Shown here one piece after another: positions 24,417-34,838 of a stretch of 64,000 nucleotides of DNA. Location: positions 1 through 64,000 of the forward strand of contig NZ_WTLI01000012.1 of NCBI RefSeq assembly GCF_011421635.1, in the 5' to 3' direction. Numbering within the stretch: the stretch's first letter is position 1; the number at the start of each line of letters is the position of its first letter. Position numbers and translations under genes: made by a program. The stretch comes from Paenibacillus turpanensis. GTDB taxonomy: Bacteria; Bacillota; Bacilli; Paenibacillales; YIM-B00363. The notes beneath the pieces are model-generated. The model saw only the letters and a list, made by a program, of their open reading frames with translations, was not told the origin of the DNA and made no database searches.

Positions 24417-26849
24417 ATGACAGAAGCACAAACACAAAACAAACAATCGCAAACGACAATGCAAATTACGGGAATGACCTGCGCTGCCTGCGCGAACCGG
24501 ATTGAAAAGGGGCTTGGCAAGCTGGAAGGCGTGTCGCAAGCAACCGTGAACTTTGCGCTGGAGCAGGCAAGTGTCACGTTCGATCCGGCTCTCGTGGATC
24601 GCGCCAAGCTGGAGCAGAAGGTCGAAGCGCTCGGATACGGCACGGCCAAGGAAGCGGTGGATTTTACGCTGACCGGCATGACCTGCGCGGCTTGCGCGGC
24701 GAAGATCGAGAAGGGCCTCGGCAGGCTGCCGGGCGTCTCGAAGGCGACCGTAAACTTCGCTCTGGAAACCGCGCGTGTAGAGTATGATCCAGCCGCGGTT
24801 ACCGTCCGCGATATGATCCAGAAGGTAGAGAAGCTGGGCTATAAAGCAGCTCTCAAGGAAGAGCAGGCTGACGCGGGCGACCGCCGCGGCAAGGAAATTT
24901 CCGCGCAGAAGCGCAAGGTGGCGATTTCCGCGCTGCTATCACTGCCGCTGTTGTGGGCGATGGTTGGGCACTTTTCGTTCACGTCGTTCATCTGGGTGCC
25001 GGATCTTTTCATGAACGCGTGGTTTCAGCTGGCGCTGGCGACTCCGGTGCAGTTTTGGATCGGCGCCCCGTTTTATACAGGCGCATTTAAGGCGCTTCGC
25101 AATAAGAGCGCGAACATGGATGTGCTTGTGGCTCTCGGAACCTCGGCCGCTTATTTTTACAGCCTGTATGTAACGGTGGAATGGAGCCAAGCCGGCGGAC
25201 ATCATATGCCGGAATTGTATTATGAAACAAGTGCAATCTTAATTACGCTTATTATTTTGGGTAAGCTGTTCGAAATGCTGGCTAAAGGAAGAACGTCCGA
25301 AGCGATCAAGACGCTCATGGGCCTTCAGGCGAAAACAGCGCTAGTCATTCGTGACGGAGAAGAGAAGCAGATTCCGGTGGACGAAGTGATCGCCGGCGAT
25401 ATCGTCATTGTAAAGCCGGGGGAAAAGGTTCCGGTCGACGGACAGGTGCTTGAGGGATCATCTTCCGTTGACGAGTCGATGCTGACGGGGGAGAGCATCC
25501 CGGTAGAGAAACGTGCGGGCGATCTGGTGATCGGCGCGACGATCAACAAAAACGGCGTGCTGCGCGTACAGGCGACGAAGGTCGGCAAGGAAACGGCGCT
25601 TGCGCAAATCATTAAGGTCGTGGAAGAGGCGCAGGGCTCGAAGGCGCCGATCCAGCGGGTGGCTGATGTGATTTCGGGTGTGTTTGTTCCGATTGTAGTC
25701 GGTATTGCGATGGTGACGTTCTTGGTGTGGTACTTTGCGGTGGAACCGGGGCAGTTCGCGAACGCGCTGGAAAAGGCGATTGCCGTACTGGTCATCGCGT
25801 GCCCTTGCGCACTCGGCTTGGCGACGCCGACCTCGATTATGGCTGGCTCGGGCCGAGCGGCGGAGCTGGGTGTGTTGTTTAAAGGCGGCGAGCACCTGGA
25901 GGCGACACACCGCATTGAGGCGATCGTGCTGGACAAAACCGGCACGGTGACCAAAGGCAAGCCGGAGCTGACCGATGTGCGGGTGCAGCCGGAGTTTGCG
26001 CAGGAGGACTTCCTGCGCTGGGTCGGCGGTGCGGAGCGCAGCTCGGAGCACCCGCTGGCAGAAGCGATTGTGGCGGGCATTAAGGAGCGCGGTGTTGCGC
26101 TGCCTGAGGCGGAGCAGTTTGAAGCGATCCCGGGCTATGGCATTCGCGCCGTGGTTGAGGGCAAGGAGCTGCTCATTGGTACGCGCAAGCTGATGGCGAA
26201 GTATAACGTCGACGCGTCGGGTGCGTTCGATGAGATGAGCCGTCTCGAGGAAGGCGGCAAGACAGCGATGCTGGCGGCCGTGGATGGACGTTATGCCGGT
26301 ATGGTCGCGGTAGCGGACACGATTAAGGAAACGTCGAAGGACGCGGTGGCGCGGCTAAAGGCGCTCGGCCTTGAGGTGATTATGATCACCGGGGACAACG
26401 AGCGGACGGCGAAGGCGATTGCTGCGGAAACCGGCATCGACCGGGTGCTGGCCGAGGTACTGCCGGAAGGCAAAGCCGACGAGGTGAAGAAGCTGCAGGC
26501 GGCGGGCCGCAAGGTGGCGATGGTTGGCGACGGCATCAACGACGCCCCGGCGCTGGCGACAGCGGACATCGGCATGGCGATCGGCACGGGCACGGACGTT
26601 GCGATGGAAGCGGCCGATGTGACGCTGATGCGCGGCGACTTGAACAGCATCCCGGATGCGATCTTTATGAGCAAGAAGACGATGCAGAACATCCGGCAGA
26701 ACCTGTTCTGGGCGCTTGCCTACAACGTCATCGGTATTCCGATTGCGGCAGCGGGCTTCCTGGCGCCGTGGCTCGCAGGAGCGGCGATGGCTCTCAGCTC
26801 GGTGAGCGTGGTGCTGAACGCGCTTCGTCTGCAGCGGGTGAAAATGTAA
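24417..26849 (+). CDS. copA: Copper-exporting P1B-type ATPase CopA
   Basis: 810 residues. Two N-terminal HMA domains with GMTCAAC motifs (Cys22/25 and Cys90/93), eight predicted helices, the membrane copper site CPC in [15 protein letters not shown], the phosphorylated Asp in DKTGTVTKG, the SEHPLAEA loop typical of P1B pumps, and [10 protein letters not shown] in the hinge. ATG 24417 lies behind GGGGTGAT; a GTG three codons upstream is less likely. Receives Cu(I) from CopZ and expels it. Last gene of the copper block. Confidence 0.95.
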   Translation: MTEAQTQNKQSQTTMQITGMTCAACANRIEKGLGKLEGVSQATVNFALEQASVTFDPALVDRAKLEQKVEALGYGTAKEAVDFTLTGMTCAACAAKIEKGLGRLPGVSKATVNFALETARVEYDPAAVTVRDMIQKVEKLGYKAALKEEQADAGDRRGKEISAQKRKVAISALLSLPLLWAMVGHFSFTSFIWVPDLFMNAWFQLALATPVQFWIGAPFYTGAFKALRNKSANMDVLVALGTSAAYFYSLYVTVEWSQAGGHHMPELYYETSAILITLIILGKLFEMLAKGRTSEAIKTLMGLQAKTALVIRDGEEKQIPVDEVIAGDIVIVKPGEKVPVDGQVLEGSSSVDESMLTGESIPVEKRAGDLVIGATINKNGVLRVQATKVGKETALAQIIKVVEEAQGSKAPIQRVADVISGVFVPIVVGIAMVTFLVWYFAVEPGQFANALEKAIAVLVIACPCALGLATPTSIMAGSGRAAELGVLFKGGEHLEATHRIEAIVLDKTGTVTKGKPELTDVRVQPEFAQEDFLRWVGGAERSSEHPLAEAIVAGIKERGVALPEAEQFEAIPGYGIRAVVEGKELLIGTRKLMAKYNVDASGAFDEMSRLEEGGKTAMLAAVDGRYAGMVAVADTIKETSKDAVARLKALGLEVIMITGDNERTAKAIAAETGIDRVLAEVLPEGKADEVKKLQAAGRKVAMVGDGINDAPALATADIGMAIGTGTDVAMEAADVTLMRGDLNSIPDAIFMSKKTMQNIRQNLFWALAYNVIGIPIAAAGFLAPWLAGAAMALSSVSVVLNALRLQRVKM

Positions 26850-26874
26850 CGCGCCAGTTTCATATAGGAAAACG

Positions 26875-26917
26875 AAAGGAGACAATCCCTAGATGCATGG
26901 GGATGGTCTCCTTTTTT
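26875..26917 (+). terminator. copA terminator
   Basis: Stem aaaggagac...gtctccttt (26875-26883 with 26906-26914) with an inner atccc/ggga pairing, then a T run. Confidence 0.88.
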
Positions 26918-27036
26918 GTGGGTTCCTTCGCTCTTTATTGCTCAATCGATGCGGTTCTGGTTTTCTGCTCCCAGGTGACCGTCGCTCCCAGCGCCTGGGA
27001 AACAAAGCGCATCCTATCTTCACGATTTTACGAATG

Positions 27037-27071
27037 AAAAAGGGTCTGAAGCCGAAGCTCAAACCCTTTTT
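27037..27071 (-). terminator. Terminator of the SLH-protein gene
   Basis: 9-bp stem AAAAAGGGT with ACCCTTTTT around a 17-nt loop that itself pairs (GAAGC/GCTTC); T run on both strands. Confidence 0.8.
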
Positions 27072-27121
27072 GCATATGAATTTTCGTGAAATTAGAATTT
27101 ATAAATAGCAATGTCTATTCG

Positions 27122-29527
27122 TTACTTAATTGTGACTGGGATGCTGTTGCCTGTCCAAAGTCGTATCATATACTCTCCCGGTGCAAGACCAGCTGTTGAA
27201 ATATTGATATCGACATCGATTTGAGTTTCATCGGCAGTAACTTTCACGCCGCGTTTAGCAACAACTTCATTTTCCAAGTCGTAAAGAATGTTCGGGCTGA
27301 GGCTGGCAAGCACAAGATAGATCGTTTCCGCTTGATTTACCCGGACGGCAATTTCTTCACCTGCTGTGAAAGAAGAAGCGTAGGACATCTTTGTCACTAG
27401 GGCTCCTGCTTCAATGGGGTCAGAAACGACTTCTTGGGAGAACACATTGCCCTGCTCATCTTTGAGTGCATTTGCAGCAAGCTTTAATGTGTTCAGCTTA
27501 CCGGTATAAGGTGTCGCGAAATCGACTTCAATGCTGTTCGAACGGATGGTTACCGTATCTCCCGCAGCAAGCGGCTGGAAGTTTACTCCGTCTGCTGCAA
27601 AGCTGATGGCTGCTTTCAAAGCAGCTGTGTCCGCAAGATTGTTTACAAGCTTTTTATTAAACTTAAAAGCAATCATTTGATTGTCTTGAGGCGTATACGC
27701 GCTGTGAATATACTGCATTGGGTCAGCGGCGCCTGCCAGGAGAATGAGATATTCCGGGTTTGAAGCCTGGTAACCATTGCTTACAGCAACGATAATGTAT
27801 TCAAGTGCTGTTTTGCTTAAGCCTGTTGTGTTTACATTAGTACCGTAGACGTTGTCCACAACGGAAAGCTGCTGCTTCACCGCCTTGCCGCCTCTGACGG
27901 CTTCTTCGAGAACCGGATAAGTTCTTGTTGTTCCGCTTTCAGCGATATAGATCCATCCACCCATGTTAGAGGAAACATATACGCTGTCGCCAACCGTCGC
28001 CGTATGGTACGTGACATGGAGAATCGACGGCACTTCACCGGTTGGCAGCGGATAGACGTTCACCGGATCGCTGGAATCGTCGGAATCATCGGATCCGCCG
28101 GAGGAGCCACTGCTCGTGCCGCCGCTCGTTGTTCCGCCGCCGCCTGCTGCCGGAGTTGTCGTTACATTTGTTTCCTTGTCGCCGATCGTTACCGTCGTAT
28201 CACTGGATACATCCGCTCCAAGCGTTGTTTTTTCAGGAGCTTTTTCCATTTTAATGCCTGCAGCGTTAACCGTCGCATTTCCGATTTTACCTTGACCAAG
28301 GATATCAGCCGCTGCATTGACAATTAACGAAATGATGGCCGCTTCGCTTCCGACGTTGATTTTGGAGCCGGCGGATTTTTTGTCGACCTTCATATCTTTA
28401 ACAGAGCCCTTAGGAATTTCTACAACAACGCTTTGCGCAACGACATTTACCGTTTCGAATGAGCCGACCAGCTCAACCTTCGAATTTTCCGGCAGCGCTT
28501 CAGACATGGTCACGTTGTTAATCACGGAGCCTGTTTCGGCTTCAATCTTCGCGTTCGATTCCACTGTAACATCGGCGATTTGCGTTGCGCCATTCGCTAC
28601 GATCCGCACTTTTCCGGTAGCTTTGTTGACGATGACGGTAACCATAATCGAATCCTCGAAATGGATACTGTTTTCGCCGCCGCCTTTTACCGTAGTCGTA
28701 CCGTGTACCTTGACGTTTTTCAGCGTAACGTCGCCTTCGCCGATCCCTTCGCCAAGAAGCAGGTCTCCATGAATTTCCACGTTTTGCAAAGTGATGTCGG
28801 CAGCGTTAACTTCAACATTGCCATAAATCTGCTCAACGCCGGATTCCGGTCCGTATTGGCCTGCCGTATCATATGTAACAGTAGCTGCGTCCAGCGCGCG
28901 CTGTAAAATCGTTACAGCCTCCGCTCTAGTCACGTTTGCTTCCGGTCTAAAAACATTTCCTTCGTAGCCGGTAATGATGCTTGCATCGATCACGGCGCCA
29001 ATCGCATCCGTGCTCCAAGCGGGGCTGTTGGCGGTGTCGTTATACGCAGCGGCTGTATTGGAAGCTGGAAGCGAAAGAAGCTTATCCATCAAAACAGCGG
29101 TTTCTTGGCGAGTGATGAGATGGTTGGCACGGAAGCTGCCGTCCTCATAGCCGGAAATGTATCCGATGCTGCTTGCCTTTCCAATCTCTTTATAAAACCA
29201 ATCTGTAGGTTGAACGTCGCTAAAAGCAAATTCTGCAGCTTGATCATAGCCGAAAACGTTATTGATCGTAGTTACCAGCTCTGCCCTTGTCATTGCCTGA
29301 TCCGGTTTGAAGGTTCCGTCGGAGTAGCCTTTGACTTTCTTGCCGGCGGCAAACTCCTGAATTGCTTTCTCCGCCCAATGCCCGTTTGTGTCTTGGAAGG
29401 ATGATTGCTGCACACTGCCGGATGTGGAGTTGACTGCCCCGGCCTCCGCCGCTAGCCCTGTTCCGGGTACAATCGTACCAAAAGCAACCACGGCGGCGGT
29501 CAAGCGGGTGAACCACTTGTTCGTCAT
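27122..29527 (-). CDS. S-layer-homology surface protein with beta-helical body
   Basis: 801 residues. Signal peptide (to about residue 29), then three SLH repeats (about 44-95, 102-155, 163-213; FQDTNGHWAEKAI, FSDVQPTDWFYKEI and YNDTANSPAWSTDAI starts) that bind pyruvylated cell-wall polymer. Next is a Val/Asn-rich stretch of short repeated strands (TLQNVEIHGDLLL, TLKNVKVHGTTTV) that looks like a parallel beta-helix. A Gly/Ser/Asp linker (about 465-495) leads to a C-terminal part with no family I can name. Its ATG has AGGAGG upstream. Monocistronic. Role presumably structural or adhesive. Confidence 0.85.
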   Translation of the reverse strand: MTNKWFTRLTAAVVAFGTIVPGTGLAAEAGAVNSTSGSVQQSSFQDTNGHWAEKAIQEFAAGKKVKGYSDGTFKPDQAMTRAELVTTINNVFGYDQAAEFAFSDVQPTDWFYKEIGKASSIGYISGYEDGSFRANHLITRQETAVLMDKLLSLPASNTAAAYNDTANSPAWSTDAIGAVIDASIITGYEGNVFRPEANVTRAEAVTILQRALDAATVTYDTAGQYGPESGVEQIYGNVEVNAADITLQNVEIHGDLLLGEGIGEGDVTLKNVKVHGTTTVKGGGENSIHFEDSIMVTVIVNKATGKVRIVANGATQIADVTVESNAKIEAETGSVINNVTMSEALPENSKVELVGSFETVNVVAQSVVVEIPKGSVKDMKVDKKSAGSKINVGSEAAIISLIVNAAADILGQGKIGNATVNAAGIKMEKAPEKTTLGADVSSDTTVTIGDKETNVTTTPAAGGGGTTSGGTSSGSSGGSDDSDDSSDPVNVYPLPTGEVPSILHVTYHTATVGDSVYVSSNMGGWIYIAESGTTRTYPVLEEAVRGGKAVKQQLSVVDNVYGTNVNTTGLSKTALEYIIVAVSNGYQASNPEYLILLAGAADPMQYIHSAYTPQDNQMIAFKFNKKLVNNLADTAALKAAISFAADGVNFQPLAAGDTVTIRSNSIEVDFATPYTGKLNTLKLAANALKDEQGNVFSQEVVSDPIEAGALVTKMSYASSFTAGEEIAVRVNQAETIYLVLASLSPNILYDLENEVVAKRGVKVTADETQIDVDINISTAGLAPGEYMIRLWTGNSIPVTIK

Positions 29528-29718
29528 ATTCTGTAACCTCCTGAGGTGTAATAGGGACTAATACCCTTTGTAGGAAAATAGTCGCAGGTATAAGGTTAGC
29601 ACGAAGGACAATTCTCGACAAAGAGAAAAATTTAACAGTTTGAAATGAGAGAAACAGGACTGGACACATATGAATATGTATAACCAGGGAAATGCTGTAT
29701 ATAAAGGGAGGGGATAAG

Positions 29719-30006
29719 ATGGACGGATTAATCCTTCTTTTTGGAGGCGTACTGCTGTCGCTGCTTGTTATTTCCTTTGCGATAAGGAAGTGGCTGCCGG
29801 GTAGGAAGGCGCTGCTTTATGCTCCGTCAACGCTGGTTCTGCTTGCCGGGGGTGGAATGCTCGGAATCAGCTTTTTTAAAGGCGGATTTGAGGGGCTGGG
29901 GATGGCGATTTTCGGCGCTGCGATAGGGGCGGCCGGCTTATTGGCTTTGCTGGTTTTTGCTATTTGGGAGTATTTCTCCGATTCGGATGATCAAAAGGTA
30001 AGGTAA
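29719..30006 (+). CDS. Small three-helix membrane protein (YesK-like)
   Basis: 95 residues with three hydrophobic helices (LILLFGGVLLSLLVISFAI, LLYAPSTLVLLAGGGMLGI, AIFGAAIGAAGLLALLVFAIW) and a short acidic tail. The ATG at 29719 follows AAAGGGAGGGG; the frame opens nine codons earlier but without a site. Size and layout suggest the YesK family, of unknown function; this assignment is tentative. Stands alone, divergent from the SLH gene. Confidence 0.65.
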   Translation: MDGLILLFGGVLLSLLVISFAIRKWLPGRKALLYAPSTLVLLAGGGMLGISFFKGGFEGLGMAIFGAAIGAAGLLALLVFAIWEYFSDSDDQKVR

Positions 30007-30042
30007 CATTTTTTTGGTGAGAAAACGAAAGGGTGCTGCGTG

Positions 30043-30093
30043 CAGGCTTGGCTGGTCCGGAAGCTGGTTTCCGGGTCGCCAAGCCTGTATTTA
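30043..30093. terminator. Terminator between the convergent YesK-like and HPP genes
   Basis: 10-bp stem CAGGCTTGGC (30043-30052) with GCCAAGCCTG (30078-30087), then TATTTA. Confidence 0.75.
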
Positions 30094-30105
30094 TGAATGG
30101 GCGGG

Positions 30106-30567
30106 CTACAGCCAGCGCAGCGGGTAGCTCTTGCCCTGCCGTGAGAAGCGGTGGTAAGCTGCCGCGAGCAGGACAAGCGTGACGGAGCCGATCAGCACGG
30201 GCGTAAATACAAAGCTCCAGGTCACACCGGAAGCAATCACGACTAACGGATCAGCTCCGGCGGGCGGGTGCGTGGTCTTGGTCAGCTGCATAAGCAGAAT
30301 AGCGAGACCTACGCCGAGGGCCAAGCTCCACGGATGGCTGCCGAATAAGCCCAGCACCGTAAGGCCTGCCAAGGTGCTGACCACGTGTCCGCCGATAACG
30401 CTGCGCGGCTGGGCAAGCGTGCTCTCCGGCAGCACATATAAAATTACGCAACTTGCGCCGAACGGCGCCATCAGCAGCAGCATTTCGCTCCACTGTCCGA
30501 CGAAGCTGAGCGCAAAGATCGAGATAAAGCCTCCGAGTGCGGAGAATAATGCCGTTTTCCAATTCAT
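30106..30567 (-). CDS. HPP-family integral membrane protein
   Basis: 153 residues, four hydrophobic helices and the diagnostic THPPAGADP motif after helix 3. Some HPP proteins have been linked to nitrite transport in plastids and cyanobacteria; the bacterial role in Firmicutes is not established, so no substrate is proposed. Start at ATG 30567 behind GAGGAGGG. Single gene, convergent with its left neighbour. Confidence 0.85.
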   Translation of the reverse strand: MNWKTALFSALGGFISIFALSFVGQWSEMLLLMAPFGASCVILYVLPESTLAQPRSVIGGHVVSTLAGLTVLGLFGSHPWSLALGVGLAILLMQLTKTTHPPAGADPLVVIASGVTWSFVFTPVLIGSVTLVLLAAAYHRFSRQGKSYPLRWL

Positions 30568-30792
30568 AACGAATCCCTCCTCTTTGTGCCACTAATCGTA
30601 TCACGCTGATGAGGGATCTGAGAAACGAATGATTACGATGAAATCCATCGGATTTTCCGATTTCTCGGCGAGTCCATCGGATGACGCTTGTTGTTTGGGT
30701 CTGCTGCTATCGATAGACTTCGGACGGAAAGAAGGCTATGATCACAGGAGAATACATGCTGCGGATGCGGAGTCCGCGAAAGGGGCCGGAGG

Positions 30793-31068
30793 ATGAATCG
30801 ATATTTTGCTGTGCTGCTGCCAATGCTGGACGAGGAGAAGAGCCGTGTGCACCGGCCGGAGCATTTAGCGTATTTGGACCGCATGCGGGAGGAAGGGCGC
30901 ATTTTTGCTAATGGCCGTTTTGCCGATGGCTGGGGTGGAATGGTGATCTATATCGCGGAAAATGTAGACGAGGCAGAGGCCTTAGCGAAAAATGATCCGT
31001 TTGTCCTTCATGGCGCGCGCCGCTGCGAGATTCATGAGTGGGAGCTTGTAAAAGGACGGCTGGAATAA
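30793..31068 (+). CDS. YciI-family protein
   Basis: 91-residue ferredoxin-like fold of the YciI family, with the conserved His in RPEHLAYLDRMREEGRIFANGRF and the family acidic/hydrophobic segment NDPFVLHGARRCEIHEW. Members are dimeric enzymes or dehydratase-like proteins with a His-Asp pair; function unsettled. ATG follows GGAGG. The next gene starts 28 bp later on the same strand, so the two probably form an operon. Confidence 0.8.
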   Translation: MNRYFAVLLPMLDEEKSRVHRPEHLAYLDRMREEGRIFANGRFADGWGGMVIYIAENVDEAEALAKNDPFVLHGARRCEIHEWELVKGRLE

Positions 31069-31096
31069 GAGCAGAAGAAAGCAAGGAGGAATTCCA

Positions 31097-31567
31097 ATGG
31101 TTGAGGTGAGGACAGAGCTGGTGGTGCATGCTTCGATCGAGCGCTGCTTTGACTTGGCGAGAGACATCACCGTCCATACGCAAACGGTGTGGCCGCATAC
31201 CAAGGAACGAGCCGTAGATGGGGTTACAGCAGGTGTGATTGGGGCGGGGGAGCTCGTTACCTTTGAGGCGGTACATTTTGGAGTGCGGCAGCGGCTGACC
31301 TCTAAAATCACGGAGTATGAGCGCCCGCACCTATTTGTTGACCAGATGCAGCGCGGCGCCTTCAAAAGTCTGCGCCATGTCCATGAGTTTGAAGCGCTGG
31401 ATCATGGCCGTACCCTTATGAGGGATGTGCTGATCTTTGAAGCGCCTTTCGGTCCGATTGGCTGGCTGGTGGAGCGAATCGTGCTGAAATCGTATATGCG
31501 GCGATTTCTCGAATATCGCAACGAACGCTTGAAGCAGCTTGCGGAGCGGGAATCTTACATTAGTTAA
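31097..31567 (+). CDS. SRPBCC (START-like) ligand-binding protein
   Basis: 156 residues with the SRPBCC helix-grip pattern: an N-terminal strand (VRTELVVHASIERCFDLARD), mid-chain ERPHLFVDQMQRGAFKSLRHVHEFE, and a C-terminal long helix (GWLVERIVLKSYMRRFLEYRNERLKQLAE). Such proteins bind hydrophobic ligands or act as cyclases; ligand unknown. Strong AAGGAGGA site. Second gene after the YciI protein. Confidence 0.8.
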   Translation: MVEVRTELVVHASIERCFDLARDITVHTQTVWPHTKERAVDGVTAGVIGAGELVTFEAVHFGVRQRLTSKITEYERPHLFVDQMQRGAFKSLRHVHEFEALDHGRTLMRDVLIFEAPFGPIGWLVERIVLKSYMRRFLEYRNERLKQLAERESYIS

Positions 31568-31702
31568 AAAAAACACATATTCACTTTAGTTGGGAATGTA
31601 TATAATTACCTAAGACTTTAGTGCTATTCATTATGCAAGTATGCCCGGAAATATCCGGTTGTTATATACATGCTATCATTGTTAATCATCTGGGAGGTTA
31701 TT

Positions 31703-33103
31703 ATGAACCGCAAACGAAAAATCATGATTCCTGCAGTTACGATCTTAGTCACTACTTTATTATTTGGCTGCGGACAGGAGAACAGCATTCCCAAACTAAG
31801 TGAGGAAAACAGCCGGAATTCCAATGGAACAGCAGTTATACCAGAGGATAAAAACCAAGATAAAATACAAGAAAAAACCGAAATACAAGCTGTTCAGGCC
31901 ATGCCCTCTCTAGCAGAGCAAGGATATAAAATAGAGCTGATGCAGACTCTTAAAGACGGGACAACGATTCTAACTTTAAGAAAGCAGAGCGATTATGCCT
32001 TAGCGATGCTTGATGAAAATCTAAATTGGATCTTAAAGCCCACTCCGAATCTAAAGGTTCTACGTGAAGAATTAGGATCCAATGATGGTTTGTTAGAAGT
32101 AGCCCTTCTTAATACCGATCCTCTTACGAAAAGTGGTTATAAATGGGTATGGGGTTTCATGAATACAAAAGGGGAATGGGTTGCCGAACCTCAATATGGT
32201 AAAGTGTGGGGGTACAGTGACGGTAAGGCAGTTGTTCAGACGATTGAAACCGACCGAGATGATCGAAGTAATGCAAGAATTATTGCGATTGATGAATCCG
32301 GAAAAGAAGTCATTCAACTTATTGGAAAGACAGAGCGAAGTAAAGTTCTTGATGAGTTACATGAAGGTGGTCTTCAATACCAGTATGGATATCTTGGAAT
32401 TATACAAGGCGAGTTTAAGGGAAATAGAAATAAAGAATTCGTGATCACTAAGTCAGGGGTATATGATACGAAAGGGACGTTCCATGATTTAACCCCTCTG
32501 TCTATCAGTTGGGTTTCACCGGATGGTTTGTTTGCAGTAGAAAATAGAAAACCTAACGGAGACCTCATTAATACGGAGTTTTACGATTTAACGGGGAAGG
32601 TCGTTAAAACAATTGAGGGTGAACTCACTATTCTTACTGATGAAAGGTATATACTGCACCCTCTCAATTCTAAACGATTCCAATTAACAGATCGTAACGG
32701 AACCGTGCTGCTAGAAGGTGACAAGTACTCTGTAGTAAGCGAAGATAATATGCTTGTTCAGGACGGAGAAGCGATCGCTCTATTTGATTTTAATGGAAGC
32801 AAGATAGCTGACTCGACATTAACTACACTGTGGGATGGATTAAAGGAATTTAGTAATGGAGTAGCCTTTAAAGAAGGGAATGAATACTTTACATTAATTA
32901 ACGCAGAAGGAAAAGTCCTTATGGACGAGTCCTATAAGCTGACGGATAACAGTAAAGTTCTTAGTCAATCAGTCGGTCCTCTTAAGGCAATGCGTCAGAG
33001 AGTCATTACGGATACTAGCAACGAATTCATTGATGTTCTAGTAAACACCAAAACACAAAAAATTATTCCTTTTGAAGAAATTATGAATATGAAAATACAA
33101 TAA
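31703..33103 (+). CDS. WG-repeat lipoprotein
   Basis: 466 residues, ATG 31703 behind GGGAGG. Signal peptide ending in lipobox LLFGC, then a polar linker and a repetitive body in which WGFMNTKGEWVAEPQYGKVWGYSDGKA is a clear WG repeat; further weaker copies follow (LLEGDKYSVVSEDNM, GLKEFSNGVAFKEGNEYFTLINAEGKVLMDE). Such proteins fold as beta-propellers on the cell surface. More AT-rich than its neighbours, suggesting separate ancestry. Function unknown. Ends at a strong terminator. Confidence 0.8.
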   Translation: MNRKRKIMIPAVTILVTTLLFGCGQENSIPKLSEENSRNSNGTAVIPEDKNQDKIQEKTEIQAVQAMPSLAEQGYKIELMQTLKDGTTILTLRKQSDYALAMLDENLNWILKPTPNLKVLREELGSNDGLLEVALLNTDPLTKSGYKWVWGFMNTKGEWVAEPQYGKVWGYSDGKAVVQTIETDRDDRSNARIIAIDESGKEVIQLIGKTERSKVLDELHEGGLQYQYGYLGIIQGEFKGNRNKEFVITKSGVYDTKGTFHDLTPLSISWVSPDGLFAVENRKPNGDLINTEFYDLTGKVVKTIEGELTILTDERYILHPLNSKRFQLTDRNGTVLLEGDKYSVVSEDNMLVQDGEAIALFDFNGSKIADSTLTTLWDGLKEFSNGVAFKEGNEYFTLINAEGKVLMDESYKLTDNSKVLSQSVGPLKAMRQRVITDTSNEFIDVLVNTKTQKIIPFEEIMNMKIQ

Positions 33104-33110
33104 TAAGACA

Positions 33111-33150
33111 AAAATAACCTCCTCTACTTTTGTAAAGGAGGTTATTTTTT
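33111..33150. terminator. Bidirectional terminator
   Basis: 13-bp perfect stem AAAATAACCTCCT (33111-33123) with AGGAGGTTATTTT (33136-33148), T runs both sides, between two convergent genes. Confidence 0.9.
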
Positions 33151-33173
33151 ATGACCGTTAAACCGCACACCGC

Positions 33174-34787
33174 TCATTCCCTCGCATGCTGATGATACCA
33201 TTCATTGGCTTCCTGCAGCACCTGGGCTCCGCCAGCCGCCATAAATTGCTCCACAAAATCGTTAAAATGCTCCAAGGGCTTTTCGCCGGTTATGATGGAA
33301 AAATACGCTGCGTTTTTTAGCTTGGTCAATTCGGTGCGATTTTTGATCAAGGATGGAGTGGCAATTTCCAGCGCGTTGTAGATGCCGTCCTGTTCTAATC
33401 CCAATGTCGAGGCCCACTGCTCTCTGCGAGCCGTAGGTTTCGAAGGCACAACCATGCCTATATTGGCCCCGATCTTATTTTGATAGCTGAACATATTTTC
33501 GTAGGGAGGCAGCACAATGAAATCCTTCTTCGTATCATCCGCCCACTTCCAATGCTTGCCTTGAACTCCTTGTATCATCGACGTACGTATATCCGGATCA
33601 GGGTTCGCGCTGACGTAGTCTAAGATACTCAGGATCATTTCCATTTTGCCCGGTTCTTTAACAGCATTAGCGCCGATCGCTGTAAAGCTCATTAGCATAT
33701 CATAAGCTTTAGAGCCCCGCTTTCCGTCCGGTCCGCTAAAAGGCTGACCAAACTGAATCCGGGCCTGCGGATGCTTAGCGGTGAGCTCCTTTACATTAAA
33801 TGTGGCCTCTACAGGGCTTTCTTCCCCGCTCGTATTCCACTGCATATAATCCCCGTTTTGAGTCCAGTGATAGTAATTGCCCATGGACGTCATCCCGATT
33901 CTGCCGTTGATAAAGGCATGAGACAGATGCTTGTAGCCGCCCTTATTCTCACCGGTAATAAACTCGGGATCGATGACGCCGTCCTGATACCATTTGCGAA
34001 GATATTGCAGAGCCTCCATCATCTCCGGCTGTAGAGCTCCGATGACCAGGTTCCCGTCCTTCACATTGAAGTAAAGCTGGTCCGCGAATACGATTTGACC
34101 GAACGCGCCAAACACAACATTCATTCCTTCGATGGATAAGCCGTACGTATCCTTTCGGCCGTTGCCGTCCGGATCTTCATTTGCGAAAGCATAGATCACC
34201 TTTTCAAATTCAGCAAGGGTCTGGGGGACCGGCAAGCCCAACCGATCCAGCCAATCCTTACGGTACACCACAGGGATCCGATAAATGTTCGTTGCATTAA
34301 TGACAGGAATGCCGTAATACTTGCCGTCAATTTTTCCGTAATCCTGATAGGCAGGTGCGAATTCCCGAATAGCCTTCATAATGTTTGGAGCGTATTTTTC
34401 CAGCATCTCCTTGGGGATTTCGGCCAGCATCCCTTGCCGTTGATACTTCAGCAGGTCCTGTGTCTGCCGAATCCGGAACAGGTCGGGGATGGCGCCCTGC
34501 GCCAGCTTCATATCGATGAGCGCTTCGTATCGATTGTTTTCCAGATTCCACATATCCAAATCGACATGAAAACGGTCCTCCAAGTAACGAATCATATCTG
34601 CATTTTCCGGGACGGGAAGATTTTGATGCATGGTCCAAGAAATTTGGTACGGCGGAGGAACTGACGCTAAATGCTCTTGGTCAATGGGAGACATGAGCCT
34701 GGACTTCATTTCGCAGCCGCTGACAAAACCCATAACAAGCACCAGCGTAAGGGCTGTTACACGTCGTAATTCCTTCCTCTCCATCAT
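33174..34787 (-). CDS. LplA-type extracellular solute-binding lipoprotein
   Basis: 537 residues with lipobox FVSGC and an extracellular-binding-protein fold (PVVYRKDWLDRLGLPVPQTLAEFEKVIYAFANEDPDGNGRKDTYGL is the family hallmark). Members bind oligosaccharides for ABC importers. ATG 34787 is close to AAGGAAGG. Upstream on the same strand is a transmembrane AraC regulator, the usual YtdP-like partner, but the two LplB/YtcP permeases that normally complete the set are not in the flanks. It may use permeases elsewhere or act as a sensor. Confidence 0.87.
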   Translation of the reverse strand: MMERKELRRVTALTLVLVMGFVSGCEMKSRLMSPIDQEHLASVPPPYQISWTMHQNLPVPENADMIRYLEDRFHVDLDMWNLENNRYEALIDMKLAQGAIPDLFRIRQTQDLLKYQRQGMLAEIPKEMLEKYAPNIMKAIREFAPAYQDYGKIDGKYYGIPVINATNIYRIPVVYRKDWLDRLGLPVPQTLAEFEKVIYAFANEDPDGNGRKDTYGLSIEGMNVVFGAFGQIVFADQLYFNVKDGNLVIGALQPEMMEALQYLRKWYQDGVIDPEFITGENKGGYKHLSHAFINGRIGMTSMGNYYHWTQNGDYMQWNTSGEESPVEATFNVKELTAKHPQARIQFGQPFSGPDGKRGSKAYDMLMSFTAIGANAVKEPGKMEMILSILDYVSANPDPDIRTSMIQGVQGKHWKWADDTKKDFIVLPPYENMFSYQNKIGANIGMVVPSKPTARREQWASTLGLEQDGIYNALEIATPSLIKNRTELTKLKNAAYFSIITGEKPLEHFNDFVEQFMAAGGAQVLQEANEWYHQHARE

Positions 34788-34838
34788 GCAACCTTCCTTC
34801 ATTATCATCATCGTGCTGTCGCAGGGACGGTCAAAGTG